DNA from: Hyphomicrobiales bacterium
Lineage (GTDB): Bacteria > Pseudomonadota > Alphaproteobacteria > Rhizobiales > Rhizobiaceae
Assembly: GCA_900474095.1 (NCBI GenBank)
Contig: UCOA01000068.1
Coordinates: 1-64,000 of the forward strand
DNA length: 64,000 bases
Direction: 5' to 3'
Position numbers and translations under genes: made by a program. How positions within the stretch are numbered: position 1 is the stretch's first letter; every line of letters starts with the position of its first letter. This document shows positions 29,063-37,759 of this stretch, in pieces. The notes under the pieces are model-generated. The model was not told the origin of the DNA. It ran no database searches and worked only from the letters and a program-made list of their open reading frames with translations.

Positions 29063-29958
29063 CAGGGCTGAAACCGCTCCCTTCTGGTCAAGATCAAAAG
29101 CAGGACGAGGAACGAGAAGATCGCAAAATCCCGCCAGAGCATCGGGCCGTAGGCGCTCCACAGCGTTTCACTGAGCCCCATCGCTGCTGCCCCGACTGCT
29201 GCCAATAACGGCGCCGTCTGGCCGCCGATCGCGGCGATGAACAGCACCTTGACGCCGAAAACCAGGCCTGCGCCAAAATCCATGTTGCCGTAGTAGGACG
29301 TGGCGAGAATGCCGGCTGTGGCGGCCAGCAAAGTCGACATTCCATAGGCAGCGACGAAGATACGCTTGCCGTCGACGCCGCAGAGCGCCGCGGCGCCTGC
29401 ATCGTCGGACACCGCCCGCCAGTATCGCCCCCAGGCGGAGCGTGCCAGAAACTGGTGGCCTGCTGCAACCATGGCCACCATCAAAACGGTGTTCACGAGC
29501 TGGATCACCGTAAGCGTCACCGGGAATTGCGGATCGGACCAGAGGACGAGCGGCGTGTTGAGAAACGGGGGCAGCCACAGGCTGCGCGTCTCGGCCGCGA
29601 TCCGCGACACTTCCATCAACACCATCGCCACGCCGAGCGAGGCAACAACCACCGTATTGGCCGAGGTCGTCGCCAGCCTGCGCATGACCGAGCGGCCGAT
29701 GACGAGACCGGCGCCCAGTGTATAGACTAGGGCCGAGGTCGCGCCGACCGCAAGGGCAACCGGCAGGACGAGCCAGAGACGGTTCCAGGCGAAATCGGAA
29801 AACAACAGGAAGATCTGGCCGGCAAAGCCGAACAGCGCGCCATAGGTCAGGTCGGCCCTCTTAGTAATCGAGAAGGAGACCGAATAGCCGAAGGCAAGCA
29901 GCGCATAGAGGGCGGCGATCGGCAGAGCGCTGGCAAGCTGTTGCAGAAAATAGGCCAT
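29062..29958 (-). CDS. LivH-type branched-chain amino acid ABC permease, orphan
   Basis: A 298-residue inner membrane permease with about eight helices, of the LivH family (PF02653): LASALPIAALYALLAFGYSV at the N-terminus and a GLxxA-poor C-terminus. LivM, LivG, LivF and the binding protein are not nearby, so it probably borrows components encoded elsewhere or is a leftover. The start at 29958 (MAYFLQQ) is chosen; a frame start at 29982 is also open. It is divergent from a CGNR-type regulator across a palindromic operator (29999-30024). Confidence 0.8.
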   Translation of the reverse strand: MAYFLQQLASALPIAALYALLAFGYSVSFSITKRADLTYGALFGFAGQIFLLFSDFAWNRLWLVLPVALAVGATSALVYTLGAGLVIGRSVMRRLATTSANTVVVASLGVAMVLMEVSRIAAETRSLWLPPFLNTPLVLWSDPQFPVTLTVIQLVNTVLMVAMVAAGHQFLARSAWGRYWRAVSDDAGAAALCGVDGKRIFVAAYGMSTLLAATAGILATSYYGNMDFGAGLVFGVKVLFIAAIGGQTAPLLAAVGAAAMGLSETLWSAYGPMLWRDFAIFSFLVLLLILTRRERFQP

Positions 29959-29998
29959 GGAAAATCCGGTTGATGACAACATCAGCGCAAATCATTAT

Positions 29999-30024
29999 AA
30001 CTAGTAAAATCCGTTTTACCAGTT
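29999..30024. promoter_or_regulatory. Palindromic operator between livH and the CGNR regulator
   Basis: AACTAGTAAAA (29999-30009) and TTTTACCAGTT (30014-30024) form an 11-bp inverted repeat with one mismatch and a 4-base spacer, in the only non-coding stretch between two divergent genes. It lies 11 bases before the regulator ATG and 41 bases from the livH ATG. This is the typical position for an operator of the adjacent regulator. Confidence 0.65.
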
Positions 30025-30034
30025 AGGATGTTGC

Positions 30035-30595
30035 ATGACGTTTACCTGGACCCCGCATCGTTTCTCCGGCGGCGCGCTGGCTCTCGATGTCGCAAATTCA
30101 GTCGTGATGCGCTTCGATGCCGCGCGTCGGATCGACCGTTATGCCGACCCCGTGGCCCTCGACAGCTTTGCGGCGGCCGCGGCAAGCTTCTGCTCCGACA
30201 AGGACCTGTTCGGGCCGCTTGAGCCGGTCGCGCCGGAAAACCGACCAGCTTTTCTCAATCTCAGGGAAGCAACCGACCGGCATTTTCGCGCCGAGGTACT
30301 CGGGCGTCCATCCTGCGAGCACCTGGCCGATCTGCTCGACGCGGCATCCACCGTCATCCGGCGCCATCCGATCAAGGCAACGCGCACGCCGGTCGACGCC
30401 GCTGCGGCGCGCTCGGCGCTGATGCTTGCCACCTTCAGCGAGCGGGAGCGCCTGAAAATCTGCCCCAATTGCCAATGGCTGTTCCTTGACCGCAGCCGCA
30501 ACCGCAGTCGAACCTGGTGCGACATGACCGTCTGCGGCAACCGGGTGAAGGCGAGCCGCCACTATCAGCGCCAGAAAAAGGAGTTGACCTCATGA
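30035..30595 (+). CDS. CGNR zinc-finger transcriptional regulator (ABATE domain)
   Basis: The 186-residue protein has an N-terminal ABATE domain (LALDVANSVVMRFDAARR start) and a C-terminal CGNR zinc finger, CPNCQWLFLDRSRNRSRTWC then DMTVCGNRVKASRHY, with the four expected cysteines. CGNR proteins are probable stress-linked DNA-binding regulators with little experimental characterisation. Its position suggests it controls livH and itself. Its stop overlaps the downstream lipoprotein start by four bases (ATGA), so both are coupled. Confidence 0.85.
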   Translation: MTFTWTPHRFSGGALALDVANSVVMRFDAARRIDRYADPVALDSFAAAAASFCSDKDLFGPLEPVAPENRPAFLNLREATDRHFRAEVLGRPSCEHLADLLDAASTVIRRHPIKATRTPVDAAAARSALMLATFSERERLKICPNCQWLFLDRSRNRSRTWCDMTVCGNRVKASRHYQRQKKELTS

Positions 30596-31113
30596 GCATG
30601 CACCCAAGGCGCCTCGCCCTGGCCGGCTTTTATCTCGCCGCCGTTACGGGCCTTGCCGGCTGCCAGCGCGAGACCGGGCCGGACCCGCTCGAGCTCACCG
30701 GCAAGATGTTCATCTTCAACTATCGCCTCGCCTATGCGACCTACATGATCACACTGACCAAGACTGAACCGGTTCCGGAGGGTAGTACGGTAGTGGCTAC
30801 ATTCGAAAACCCGGCCGGTGGCGCGCCGCTGAGGCTCGACCGCAAGCTGTTTGCCAAGCTCGACAAGGTCGTCCTCGAAAGCCCGGACGTGACCTGCGTA
30901 AAAAAGCAGCGGCCCTATGCCGTCACTATCGAGGTCAAGGGACCGGACGGCGCCATCCTGCAGACGCTGCAGACCTCCGTGACCTCCAATCTTGACCAGG
31001 ACATACTGCCCGCAAAGGCGCTGGTCGTCGGCCCCGCCTATGATAAGAACCCAGAGGTCTTCAAGGACGGCAAGGCGCCCGAACATTTCGAAACGGCGAA
31101 ATGCCCGTCATAG
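30592..31113 (+). CDS. Putative lipoprotein of unknown function
   Basis: The 173-residue protein has a type II signal peptide with a lipobox at TGLAGC (Cys near residue 23). The mature part reads DPLELTGKMFIFNYRLAYAT and looks like an immunoglobulin-like beta fold. I do not recognise a family. It overlaps the CGNR gene, so regulation by the same transcript is likely, and the pair might form a sensing unit, but that is inference. Confidence 0.65.
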   Translation: MSMHPRRLALAGFYLAAVTGLAGCQRETGPDPLELTGKMFIFNYRLAYATYMITLTKTEPVPEGSTVVATFENPAGGAPLRLDRKLFAKLDKVVLESPDVTCVKKQRPYAVTIEVKGPDGAILQTLQTSVTSNLDQDILPAKALVVGPAYDKNPEVFKDGKAPEHFETAKCPS

Positions 31114-31137
31114 GCCGGACGGCCATCGGCGAAATGA

Positions 31138-31167
31138 AAAAGCCGAAGCGTCGCCGCCCCGGCTTTT
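31138..31167. terminator. Bidirectional terminator hairpin
   Basis: AAAAGCCG (31138-31145) and CGGCTTTT (31160-31167) form an 8-bp stem with a 14-base loop, between the convergent lipoprotein gene and ndk. T and A flanks suit both directions. Confidence 0.6.
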
Positions 31168-31214
31168 AAATGAATCTTTTCAAGTCGTTCGGATCGAAAC
31201 CCTCAGAGATTGAA

Positions 31215-31637
31215 TCAGCCGACGATTTCGGTATCGGAGAACCAGTACTTGATTTCCTGGGCAGCCGTTTCCGGAGCGTCAGAGCCGTGAACCGAGTTCT
31301 CGCCGATCGACAGGGCATGGACCTTGCGGATGGTGCCTTCGTCGGCATTGGCCGGGTTGGTAGCGCCCATGATCTCGCGGTTCTTGAGGATGGCGTTCTC
31401 GCCTTCGAGAACCTGAACGACGGTCGGGCCGGAGGTCATGGTTTCGACCAGTTCGCCGAAGAAGGGGCGTTCCTTGTGAACGGCGTAGAAGCCTTCAGCT
31501 TCGCGCTTGCTCATCCACACGCGCTTGGAGGCGACGACGCTCAGGCCGGCGTCCTCGAGCATCTTGGTGATGGCGCCCGTCAGATTGCGCTGGGTGGCGT
31601 CCGGCTTGATCATCGAAAAGGTGCGTTCAATCGCCAT
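31215..31637 (-). CDS. ndk: Nucleoside diphosphate kinase
   Basis: It equilibrates nucleoside di- and triphosphates through a phosphohistidine. The 140-residue protein begins [17 protein letters not shown], and the catalytic histidine is in [12 protein letters not shown] near residue 117. All core motifs are present. Transcribed alone; the 250 bases upstream hold two small hairpins (for example GGCGG-N8-CCGCC near 31671) of unclear purpose. Confidence 0.97.
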   Translation of the reverse strand: MAIERTFSMIKPDATQRNLTGAITKMLEDAGLSVVASKRVWMSKREAEGFYAVHKERPFFGELVETMTSGPTVVQVLEGENAILKNREIMGATNPANADEGTIRKVHALSIGENSVHGSDAPETAAQEIKYWFSDTEIVG

Positions 31638-31891
31638 TGTCTCAATTCCCTTGGTTTTCCGTGAGTCGGCGGTTCAATAGCCGCCAATCCCGCGCAAAAC
31701 AAGGGGGCGTGGCGAAGTTTCACGCCGCTGTCACGAACCGCCGGCGACGTCATGAAGATCGAGCCAACTTGCCGCTGATCGGACTTGGAAAGAGTAAACG
31801 CAAACGGATCAAATCAGTAAATTTCATGGATCGCATCACCCATCGCGATGCAATTCTGGATTAAGCTCCCGACATCTTGAAGGAGACCGCA

Positions 31892-32407
31892 ATGCTCGAT
31901 CACTACCGCATGTTCGCTGAGTACAATCGCTGGGCAAACCGCCTGCTTTATCAAGCGGTGGGCACGCTGACCGATGAGCAGTATCGCGAGGACAGGGGTG
32001 CTTTCTTCGGCTCCTTGCATAGGACGCTCAACCACATCCTTGCGGCCGACCGCATCTGGATGACGCGCTTCACCGGCACCGGCGAGGCGCCATCGTCCCT
32101 TGACGCCGTTCTCTTTAACGACCTCGTCGCCCTCTCGTCGGCCCGTGCCGCAGAGGACGAGCGGATCATCGCCTGGGTCGATGGTCTCACCGACGCCGAT
32201 CTCGCCGGCCGTTTCACCTATACGTCGATCACCAACCCAGTGACGGTCACGCAGCGCCTTGCCCCGGTCGTTGCTCATTTCTTCAACCACCAGACCCATC
32301 ACCGCGGCCAATGTCACGCGACGCTGACGGCGCTGGGGCAGCCGAGCCTGGTGCTCGACCTGGTTTATTTCCTGCGGACGGAAGAAGGGCAGATATGGGC
32401 GGCCTGA
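31892..32407 (+). CDS. DinB family protein (DUF664-like metal-binding fold)
   Basis: The 171-residue four-helix-bundle protein has the three metal-ligand histidines in LNHILAADRIWM (about 50) and HFFNHQTHHRGQ (about 132). The fold is shared with bacillithiol transferases and maleylpyruvate isomerases, and the function of proteobacterial members is unknown. GAAGGAGACCGCA gives an ideal ribosome site for the ATG at 31892. Confidence 0.85.
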   Translation: MLDHYRMFAEYNRWANRLLYQAVGTLTDEQYREDRGAFFGSLHRTLNHILAADRIWMTRFTGTGEAPSSLDAVLFNDLVALSSARAAEDERIIAWVDGLTDADLAGRFTYTSITNPVTVTQRLAPVVAHFFNHQTHHRGQCHATLTALGQPSLVLDLVYFLRTEEGQIWAA

Positions 32408-32557
32408 CCGGCAACAAGCGCGGCGCCCCTAGCCCGCCAGCCGCCAGTCGTCGCATCGGCGATCGCGTGAAGAAAACCTACTCGCCGCACGCCGCTTGAA
32501 CCTATTGCGTTGCGGCGAACTCTTGCCTTCGGCCGAGACTTCGGCCAAAACGCCGCC

Positions 32558-34447
32558 ATGATTACGATCAACGACCTCTCCGCCCGCATCGCCGGGCGTC
32601 TCCTCATCGATCATGCGAGCGTGGCGCTTCCGGCGGGCACGAAGGCTGGCCTTGTCGGCAAGAACGGCGCCGGCAAGTCGACGCTGTTCAAGATCATCAC
32701 CCGCGACATGGAGAGCGAAAGCGGCTTCGTATCGATCCCGAAGAACACCCGCATCGGCCAGGTGGCGCAGGAAGCGCCAGGCACCGAGGAGCCACTGATC
32801 GAGATCGTGCTCAAGGCCGACAAGGAGCGCGAGGCGCTGCTCACGGAGGCGGAGACCGCGACCGATGCGCACCGGATCGCCGAAATCCATATGCGGCTCA
32901 CCGATATCGATTCCCATTCCGCAGAGGCGCGGGCCGCCAGCATCCTGTCGGGCCTCGGTTTCGACGCGGACGCGCAATTGCGGCCGGCATCGAGCTTTTC
33001 CGGTGGTTGGCGGATGCGCGTTGCGCTTGCTGCAGTGCTGTTTTCCGAGCCCGATCTGCTGCTCCTCGACGAGCCCACCAACTATCTTGATCTCGAAGGC
33101 ACGCTGTGGCTCGAGGATTACATCCGCCGCTATCCGCACACGGTCATCATCATCAGCCATGACCGCGACATGCTGAACATGGCGGTCAATTCGATCATCC
33201 ATCTCGACCAGAAGAAACTCACCTTCTATCGCGGGTCCTACGACCAGTTCGAGCGTCAGCGTGCCGAGGCGATCGAGTTGCAGACCAAGGCGAAGGCGAA
33301 GAACGACGCGGCGCGCAAGCACCTGCAGTCCTTCATCGACCGCTTCAAGGCCAAGGCCTCGAAGGCCCGCCAGGCGCAGAGCCGTGTCAAGGCGCTGGAG
33401 CGCATGGGCACGGTTTCGGCGGTGATCGAGGATCACGTCCAGCCGATCCGGTTTCCGAAGCCCGAGAAGCAGCCGGCATCGCCCATCGTTGCCATTACTG
33501 GCGGCGCCGTCGGCTATACGCCGGGTAAACCCATCCTCAAGGGTCTCAACCTGCGCATCGACAATGACGACCGCATCGCATTGCTCGGCTCGAACGGCAA
33601 CGGCAAGTCGACCTTCGCGAAATTCATCTCCGGCCGGCTTGCCGCCGAAAGCGGCGATATAAGGCTCGCACCAAATCTGAAGATCGGCTTCTTCGCGCAG
33701 CATCAGCTTGATGACCTCAGGCCTGCCGAAACGGCCGTCCAGCACGTTCGGCCGCTGATGCCGGAAGCGCCGGAAGCCAAGGTACGCGCCCGCGTTGCCC
33801 AGATGGGGCTGGCGACAGAAAAGATGGAAACTCCAGCCAAGGATCTTTCCGGTGGCGAAAAGGCGCGCCTCCTGATGGGTCTTGCCGCCTTCGAGGCGCC
33901 GAACCTGCTCATCCTCGACGAGCCGACCAACCATCTCGACATCGACAGCCGCAATGCGTTGATCGAGGCGCTCAACGAGTATGAGGGCGCGGTCATCCTG
34001 ATCTCGCACGACCGCCATCTGATAGAGGCGACCGTCGACCGGCTGTGGCTGGTCAAGGACGGCACAGTTGCCAACTACGACGGCGACCTCGAGGACTACC
34101 GCAACACCATCGTCCAGAGTTCACGCGGCAAGGGGAACAAGGACAAGGGCAACGGCTCCGATGACAACCGCTCCAAGGCAGAACAGCGCAAGGCCAATGC
34201 CGACAAGCGGGCAACCTTCGCGCCGCTGAAGAAAAAGATCAACGATATCGAATCCTTGACCGGCAAACTGCAGAAACAGATTCAAGCACTCGACAGGGAG
34301 CTTGAAGACCAGGAGATCTACGAAAAATTCCCCGCCAAGGCCGCCGCCAAGGTCAAGGAGCGCGCCGAGGTCATGGCCAAGCTCGCCAAGGCGGAAGAAC
34401 ACTGGATGGACCTGTCCACCGAGTATGAAGAGGCGATGGCGGGGTGA
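32558..34447 (+). CDS. ABC-F family ATP-binding protein (Uup/YheS-like)
   Basis: The 629-residue protein has two ABC domains and no membrane segments, so it acts on ribosomes rather than transport. Walker A motifs are GKNGAGKST (about 35) and GSNGNGKST (about 345); signatures are SFSGGWRMR and DLSGGEKAR; Walker B are LLLLDEPTN and LLILDEPTN. The linker with K/R/Q-rich helices (about 245-300) is the P-site tRNA interaction motif. A lysine-rich, coiled C-terminal segment from about 540 is typical of YheS/Uup. It may help ribosomes resolve stalling. Confidence 0.9.
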   Translation: MITINDLSARIAGRLLIDHASVALPAGTKAGLVGKNGAGKSTLFKIITRDMESESGFVSIPKNTRIGQVAQEAPGTEEPLIEIVLKADKEREALLTEAETATDAHRIAEIHMRLTDIDSHSAEARAASILSGLGFDADAQLRPASSFSGGWRMRVALAAVLFSEPDLLLLDEPTNYLDLEGTLWLEDYIRRYPHTVIIISHDRDMLNMAVNSIIHLDQKKLTFYRGSYDQFERQRAEAIELQTKAKAKNDAARKHLQSFIDRFKAKASKARQAQSRVKALERMGTVSAVIEDHVQPIRFPKPEKQPASPIVAITGGAVGYTPGKPILKGLNLRIDNDDRIALLGSNGNGKSTFAKFISGRLAAESGDIRLAPNLKIGFFAQHQLDDLRPAETAVQHVRPLMPEAPEAKVRARVAQMGLATEKMETPAKDLSGGEKARLLMGLAAFEAPNLLILDEPTNHLDIDSRNALIEALNEYEGAVILISHDRHLIEATVDRLWLVKDGTVANYDGDLEDYRNTIVQSSRGKGNKDKGNGSDDNRSKAEQRKANADKRATFAPLKKKINDIESLTGKLQKQIQALDRELEDQEIYEKFPAKAAAKVKERAEVMAKLAKAEEHWMDLSTEYEEAMAG

Positions 34448-34530
34448 CTGCTCTGCGCCCGACTTAGATATTGCGATACATGTTTTTCGGCTATAAGTTG
34501 TGTATCGAAATTTTGTCGGGGCGCTGACGA

Positions 34531-35208
34531 ATGGAAGCATGGACACTACACTGGCTGGAAGCGTCTGGCGGACTTGCCGATATCCGGGCCGATCTGATCC
34601 GCAACTTTGAAGCGGCGTATGCCACTATCTCAAAGCTGATACCGCCCCCGCGTCTTGATGTTATCGTGCAACGTCTGGCAGGCGAAACCATACCCGAAAT
34701 GGGTATCGTCGGCCGTGCCTACCGGGGCACGTTGTTTGCAATGACCGTTGACCCAGACAATCCCAATCTCGGCCGAAGCCTTCAAGACGGCGCACTCCAT
34801 CGACAGATTGTCCATGAGGTTCATCATTGCTTGCGTATGGCGGGGCCTGGCTACGGGTGGACTTTGGGGGAAGCCTTGGTCAGCGAGGGTCTTGCCGGTC
34901 AGTTCGTACGATCGTTGATCGATAGCGAGCCGGAGCCGTGGGAAAACGCCATTTCGTCGGAAGCGCTGCGAACCGCTCCCATCGACATGAAAGCGCTCGC
35001 AGCCACGAACTATGACCATCGGTCATGGTTTTATGGTACTGGCGCGCATCCACGTTGGCTTGGCTACACGCTCGGATACCAGATGGTGGGCAGTTGGCTT
35101 AAAACAGCCGACCAAATAGATGCGGCAACGTGGATTAACGTTCCTGCAAATACGATAATAATGGCAGCGGCGAAGGAAGGGCTGGTCTCGGCTATCACTG
35201 AGGTTTGA
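34531..35208 (+). CDS. DUF2268-like putative zinc-dependent protease
   Basis: The 225-residue protein contains QIVHEVHHCLR near residue 92, a HExxH zinc-binding motif of gluzincin/M-family type, followed by a glutamate-containing WTLGEALVSEGLAGQF segment that could supply the third ligand. This layout fits DUF2268 (predicted Zn-dependent proteases). No signal peptide is visible. Its use of rarer codons and somewhat lower GC differ from the neighbours, so transfer is possible. Upstream is 83 bases, and the gene appears monocistronic. Real substrate is unknown. Confidence 0.7.
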   Translation: MEAWTLHWLEASGGLADIRADLIRNFEAAYATISKLIPPPRLDVIVQRLAGETIPEMGIVGRAYRGTLFAMTVDPDNPNLGRSLQDGALHRQIVHEVHHCLRMAGPGYGWTLGEALVSEGLAGQFVRSLIDSEPEPWENAISSEALRTAPIDMKALAATNYDHRSWFYGTGAHPRWLGYTLGYQMVGSWLKTADQIDAATWINVPANTIIMAAAKEGLVSAITEV

Positions 35209-35569
35209 CGCGTCGCAGTGCTGGAAGACGACAGCTCCGCGGCTTCCAACCAATTGGTGTTTGCTTCCGTGTTCAGGTCCGTGCTGTTGTGCAAAATTGC
35301 CACCCGCGAAGAACTGATTGTCTGTGACTTCGTGAAGTGGGAAAAGCTGGAGACTTGAAATCTGCTGTGGATCCCGCCTCGCTTCGCACAACATTAAACC
35401 GGAAAGCTCACCTTCGAAGACATTCGAGGCCCAATGTCGTCGTGCCAAATTCAGGACGTTGCGTCTATCCCGGATTTCTCTCAGAAACAGGCCCATCCAC
35501 AAGCAAACTCTAAAATTTTAACAAAGGGTTTAAGCTGCCGTTCAAAAGAACGCCTTAAATTACCCTTCC
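35209..35569. other. Intergenic stretch without convincing gene
   Basis: About 360 bases between the DUF2268 gene and a small membrane gene. Short open frames exist on both strands but none has a sensible start, codon use or recognisable product. No terminator or RNA gene is clear. Confidence 0.4.
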
Positions 35570-35788
35570 ATGAAACACGAGACCCAAAATGCTTTTCGGT
35601 TCCGGCGCGTCAAATGGGGAAATCCCCGGCACGCATTGAACGCGTTGCGCAACAAGGAGCCGGTTTTTATCGAGGACAATCCGGCGTCCGGGCGGCTGTT
35701 CTGGGTTCTCGTCGTGCTTCTGGTGATCAGCGTCTTTGCCAGCGTCCTGATCATCGGCGGACAGCACGATCTTTTGCCCTGGGCCTGA
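35570..35788 (+). CDS. Small single-pass membrane protein, hypothetical
   Basis: A 72-residue open frame with a basic N-terminus, one hydrophobic helix (about 45-64, LFWVLVVLLVISVFASVLII) and a short periplasmic tail GGQHDLLPWA. The helix composition argues for a real membrane protein rather than chance. No family is recognised. The stop is 12 bases from the convergent GNAT gene. Confidence 0.5.
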   Translation: MKHETQNAFRFRRVKWGNPRHALNALRNKEPVFIEDNPASGRLFWVLVVLLVISVFASVLIIGGQHDLLPWA

Positions 35789-35800
35789 CGCCTGCACCCG

Positions 35801-36643
35801 TTATCCAAGCTCGAACGTCGTGATGCCGTAGATTTGTCCCAGCGGCAGCTCCGGCGCCTGGCCGCGATACATCCGAGCCGTCTCGAACACCGGTTTCAGA
35901 TTGTAGCGATCGCACAGCGCCCGCGCTGCTGCATTCGGCTCGGGGATATCGAGGTAGATCTGGCCGCCGCCGACGCTCGTCACCAGCTTGCGGAAGATCA
36001 GGTCGGCGCCGGTTTCCGTGTCGGCAAACAGCGGTCCGATCTTGTGACCCTCGCGGCAGGCGCGGATCGTGCCGAAGCCCAGGACCTCGGCGTTTCTGAT
36101 CAACGCAAAGCTCTCGCGCGTTGAAAGCGACTTCAGCCATTCGCGGAGGAAGGCATCCCGCCGGGCCGGGTTGAACCGTGCATCGTAATCGACCAGCATA
36201 GGCACATGCACCGGGGAGATGGAAACCAGTTCCGTACCGGGAGGCTCTGAGCATTGGACCTCGCCGCCGTAGCGGAAATTGGCATGCGCATAGGCGAAAC
36301 CGGATTTGCGGTAGTTGTCCTGCTGCGCCACCACGCCATCGAGCCCGATGGTGCGATCGCCCGCGTCCGATAGAGCCCTTTGCCAGAGGGCGAAGCCGAT
36401 GCCCTGACCGCGATAATCCGGATGCGCCATGTAGAAACCGAGAAAGGCATAGGTGTCGTCGTACCGGACAAGCGAAAGCGCTGCCGCCACAACCCCCTCC
36501 TCCTCGGCAATCCAGTAGCCCTCAGGATCGGCGGCCCAGAACGCGGGCGCGTCGTCGAGACCGGGATTCCAGCCCTCCCGTGCGGCCCAGTCGATGAGGA
36601 TATCGAGGTCGGCACGGCTGGCTCTTCGAATGATCGGCGGCAT
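35801..36643 (-). CDS. Two-domain GNAT N-acetyltransferase
   Basis: The 280-residue protein has an N-terminal GNAT domain with the acetyl-CoA motif YMAHPDYRGQGIGFALW (about 75-92) and a C-terminal second GNAT-like domain (VLGFGTIRACREGHKIGPLF, then VYLD-type strands). The tandem arrangement is known for YitH-like proteins. The start at 36643 (PPIIRRASRADLDIL) is chosen over an in-frame one at 36679. The substrate is unknown. Divergent from the Gfo/Idh dehydrogenase. Confidence 0.8.
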   Translation of the reverse strand: MPPIIRRASRADLDILIDWAAREGWNPGLDDAPAFWAADPEGYWIAEEEGVVAAALSLVRYDDTYAFLGFYMAHPDYRGQGIGFALWQRALSDAGDRTIGLDGVVAQQDNYRKSGFAYAHANFRYGGEVQCSEPPGTELVSISPVHVPMLVDYDARFNPARRDAFLREWLKSLSTRESFALIRNAEVLGFGTIRACREGHKIGPLFADTETGADLIFRKLVTSVGGGQIYLDIPEPNAAARALCDRYNLKPVFETARMYRGQAPELPLGQIYGITTFELG

Positions 36644-36804
36644 GGCGGCTCCTGTTTTGGAAATTGCAGCCCTATCCAAATAGGGCGGCTTTGCTATTGT
36701 CCACCACCGGCAGCAACGAATATCTACGTCACGGCAGAGCTTGCCCGCTATTCGCTTTCTGCTACAAAGCCGTCCATAAAGTCATACAAATCGAGCGACA
36801 CACC

Positions 36805-37731
36805 ATGAGCCCCATCCATATCTCGATCGTCGGCGTCGGCAAAATCGTCCGCGACCAGCATCTCCCCGCCATCGCCAGGAATGCCGATTTCAAACTGATC
36901 GCCGCCGCGAGCCGGCATGGCGTCGTCGATGGCATCGACAATTTCAAGTCGATCGAGGCAATGCTCAACGCGGTTCCGGCAATCGACGCGGTTTCGCTCT
37001 GTATGCCGCCGCAGTTCCGCTATCAGGCGGCGCGCGTGGCACTCGAGGCCGGCAAGCACGTCTTCCTCGAAAAGCCGCCGGGCGCGACGTTGAGCGAGGT
37101 GGCCGATCTCGAAGCGCTGGCGGCGTCCAAGGGCCTGTCCCTGTTTGCGAGCTGGCATTCGCGCTACGCGCCGGGCGTCGAAGCGGCAAAGTCCTTCCTT
37201 GGCTCGACCAAGATCAACAGCGTCAAGGTGATCTGGAAGGAAGACGTGCGCCACTGGCATCCGAACCAGGACTGGATCTGGCAGGCTGGCGGTCTCGGCG
37301 TCTTCGATCCCGGCATCAATGCGCTGTCGATCGTCACGCATATCCTGCCGAACCCGCTGTTCATCACCGCCGCGACACTGGAATTTCCCGAAAATCGCGA
37401 CGCCCCGATCGCCGCCTCGATCACCTTTACCGACGCGAACAACCTGCCGGTCCTGGCCGAATTCGACTGGCGCCAGACCGGCCACCAGAGCTGGGACGTC
37501 ATCGCCGAAACCGACGCCGGCACGATGACGCTCGCTGAAGGCGGCGCCAAGCTGTCGATCGACGGCAAACTGGTTCATGACGAGCCGGAACAGGAATATC
37601 CGGCGCTCTACGCCCGCTTCGCCGAGATCATCAAGGCGAAACAATCCGACGTCGACCTTTCACCGCTACGGCATGTGGCCGACGCGTTCATGCTTGGCAA
37701 GCGGAAGTTCGTCGAAGCGTTTATCGATTGA
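36805..37731 (+). CDS. Gfo/Idh/MocA oxidoreductase, likely D-galactose 1-dehydrogenase
   Basis: The 308-residue protein has an N-terminal Rossmann fold, HISIVGVGKIVRDQHLPAIA, the nucleotide-dependent EKPPGATLSEV motif (catalytic Lys near 92), and the C-terminal alpha/beta domain with conserved aspartates in GVFDPGINALSI. The pattern EKPPGA and the short length match rhizobial galactose or arabinose 1-dehydrogenases, which start the non-phosphorylative sugar pathway. No other pathway genes are in the window, so the exact sugar is inferred. Confidence 0.8.
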   Translation: MSPIHISIVGVGKIVRDQHLPAIARNADFKLIAAASRHGVVDGIDNFKSIEAMLNAVPAIDAVSLCMPPQFRYQAARVALEAGKHVFLEKPPGATLSEVADLEALAASKGLSLFASWHSRYAPGVEAAKSFLGSTKINSVKVIWKEDVRHWHPNQDWIWQAGGLGVFDPGINALSIVTHILPNPLFITAATLEFPENRDAPIAASITFTDANNLPVLAEFDWRQTGHQSWDVIAETDAGTMTLAEGGAKLSIDGKLVHDEPEQEYPALYARFAEIIKAKQSDVDLSPLRHVADAFMLGKRKFVEAFID

Positions 37732-37759
37732 TTGACCCAAACCACGAAAGGCCGCCGCC

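Noticed and set aside
35023-35502. Minus-strand frame of 159 codons over the DUF2268 end and gap
   Set aside because: No good start, no family, and it overlaps the recognised gene.
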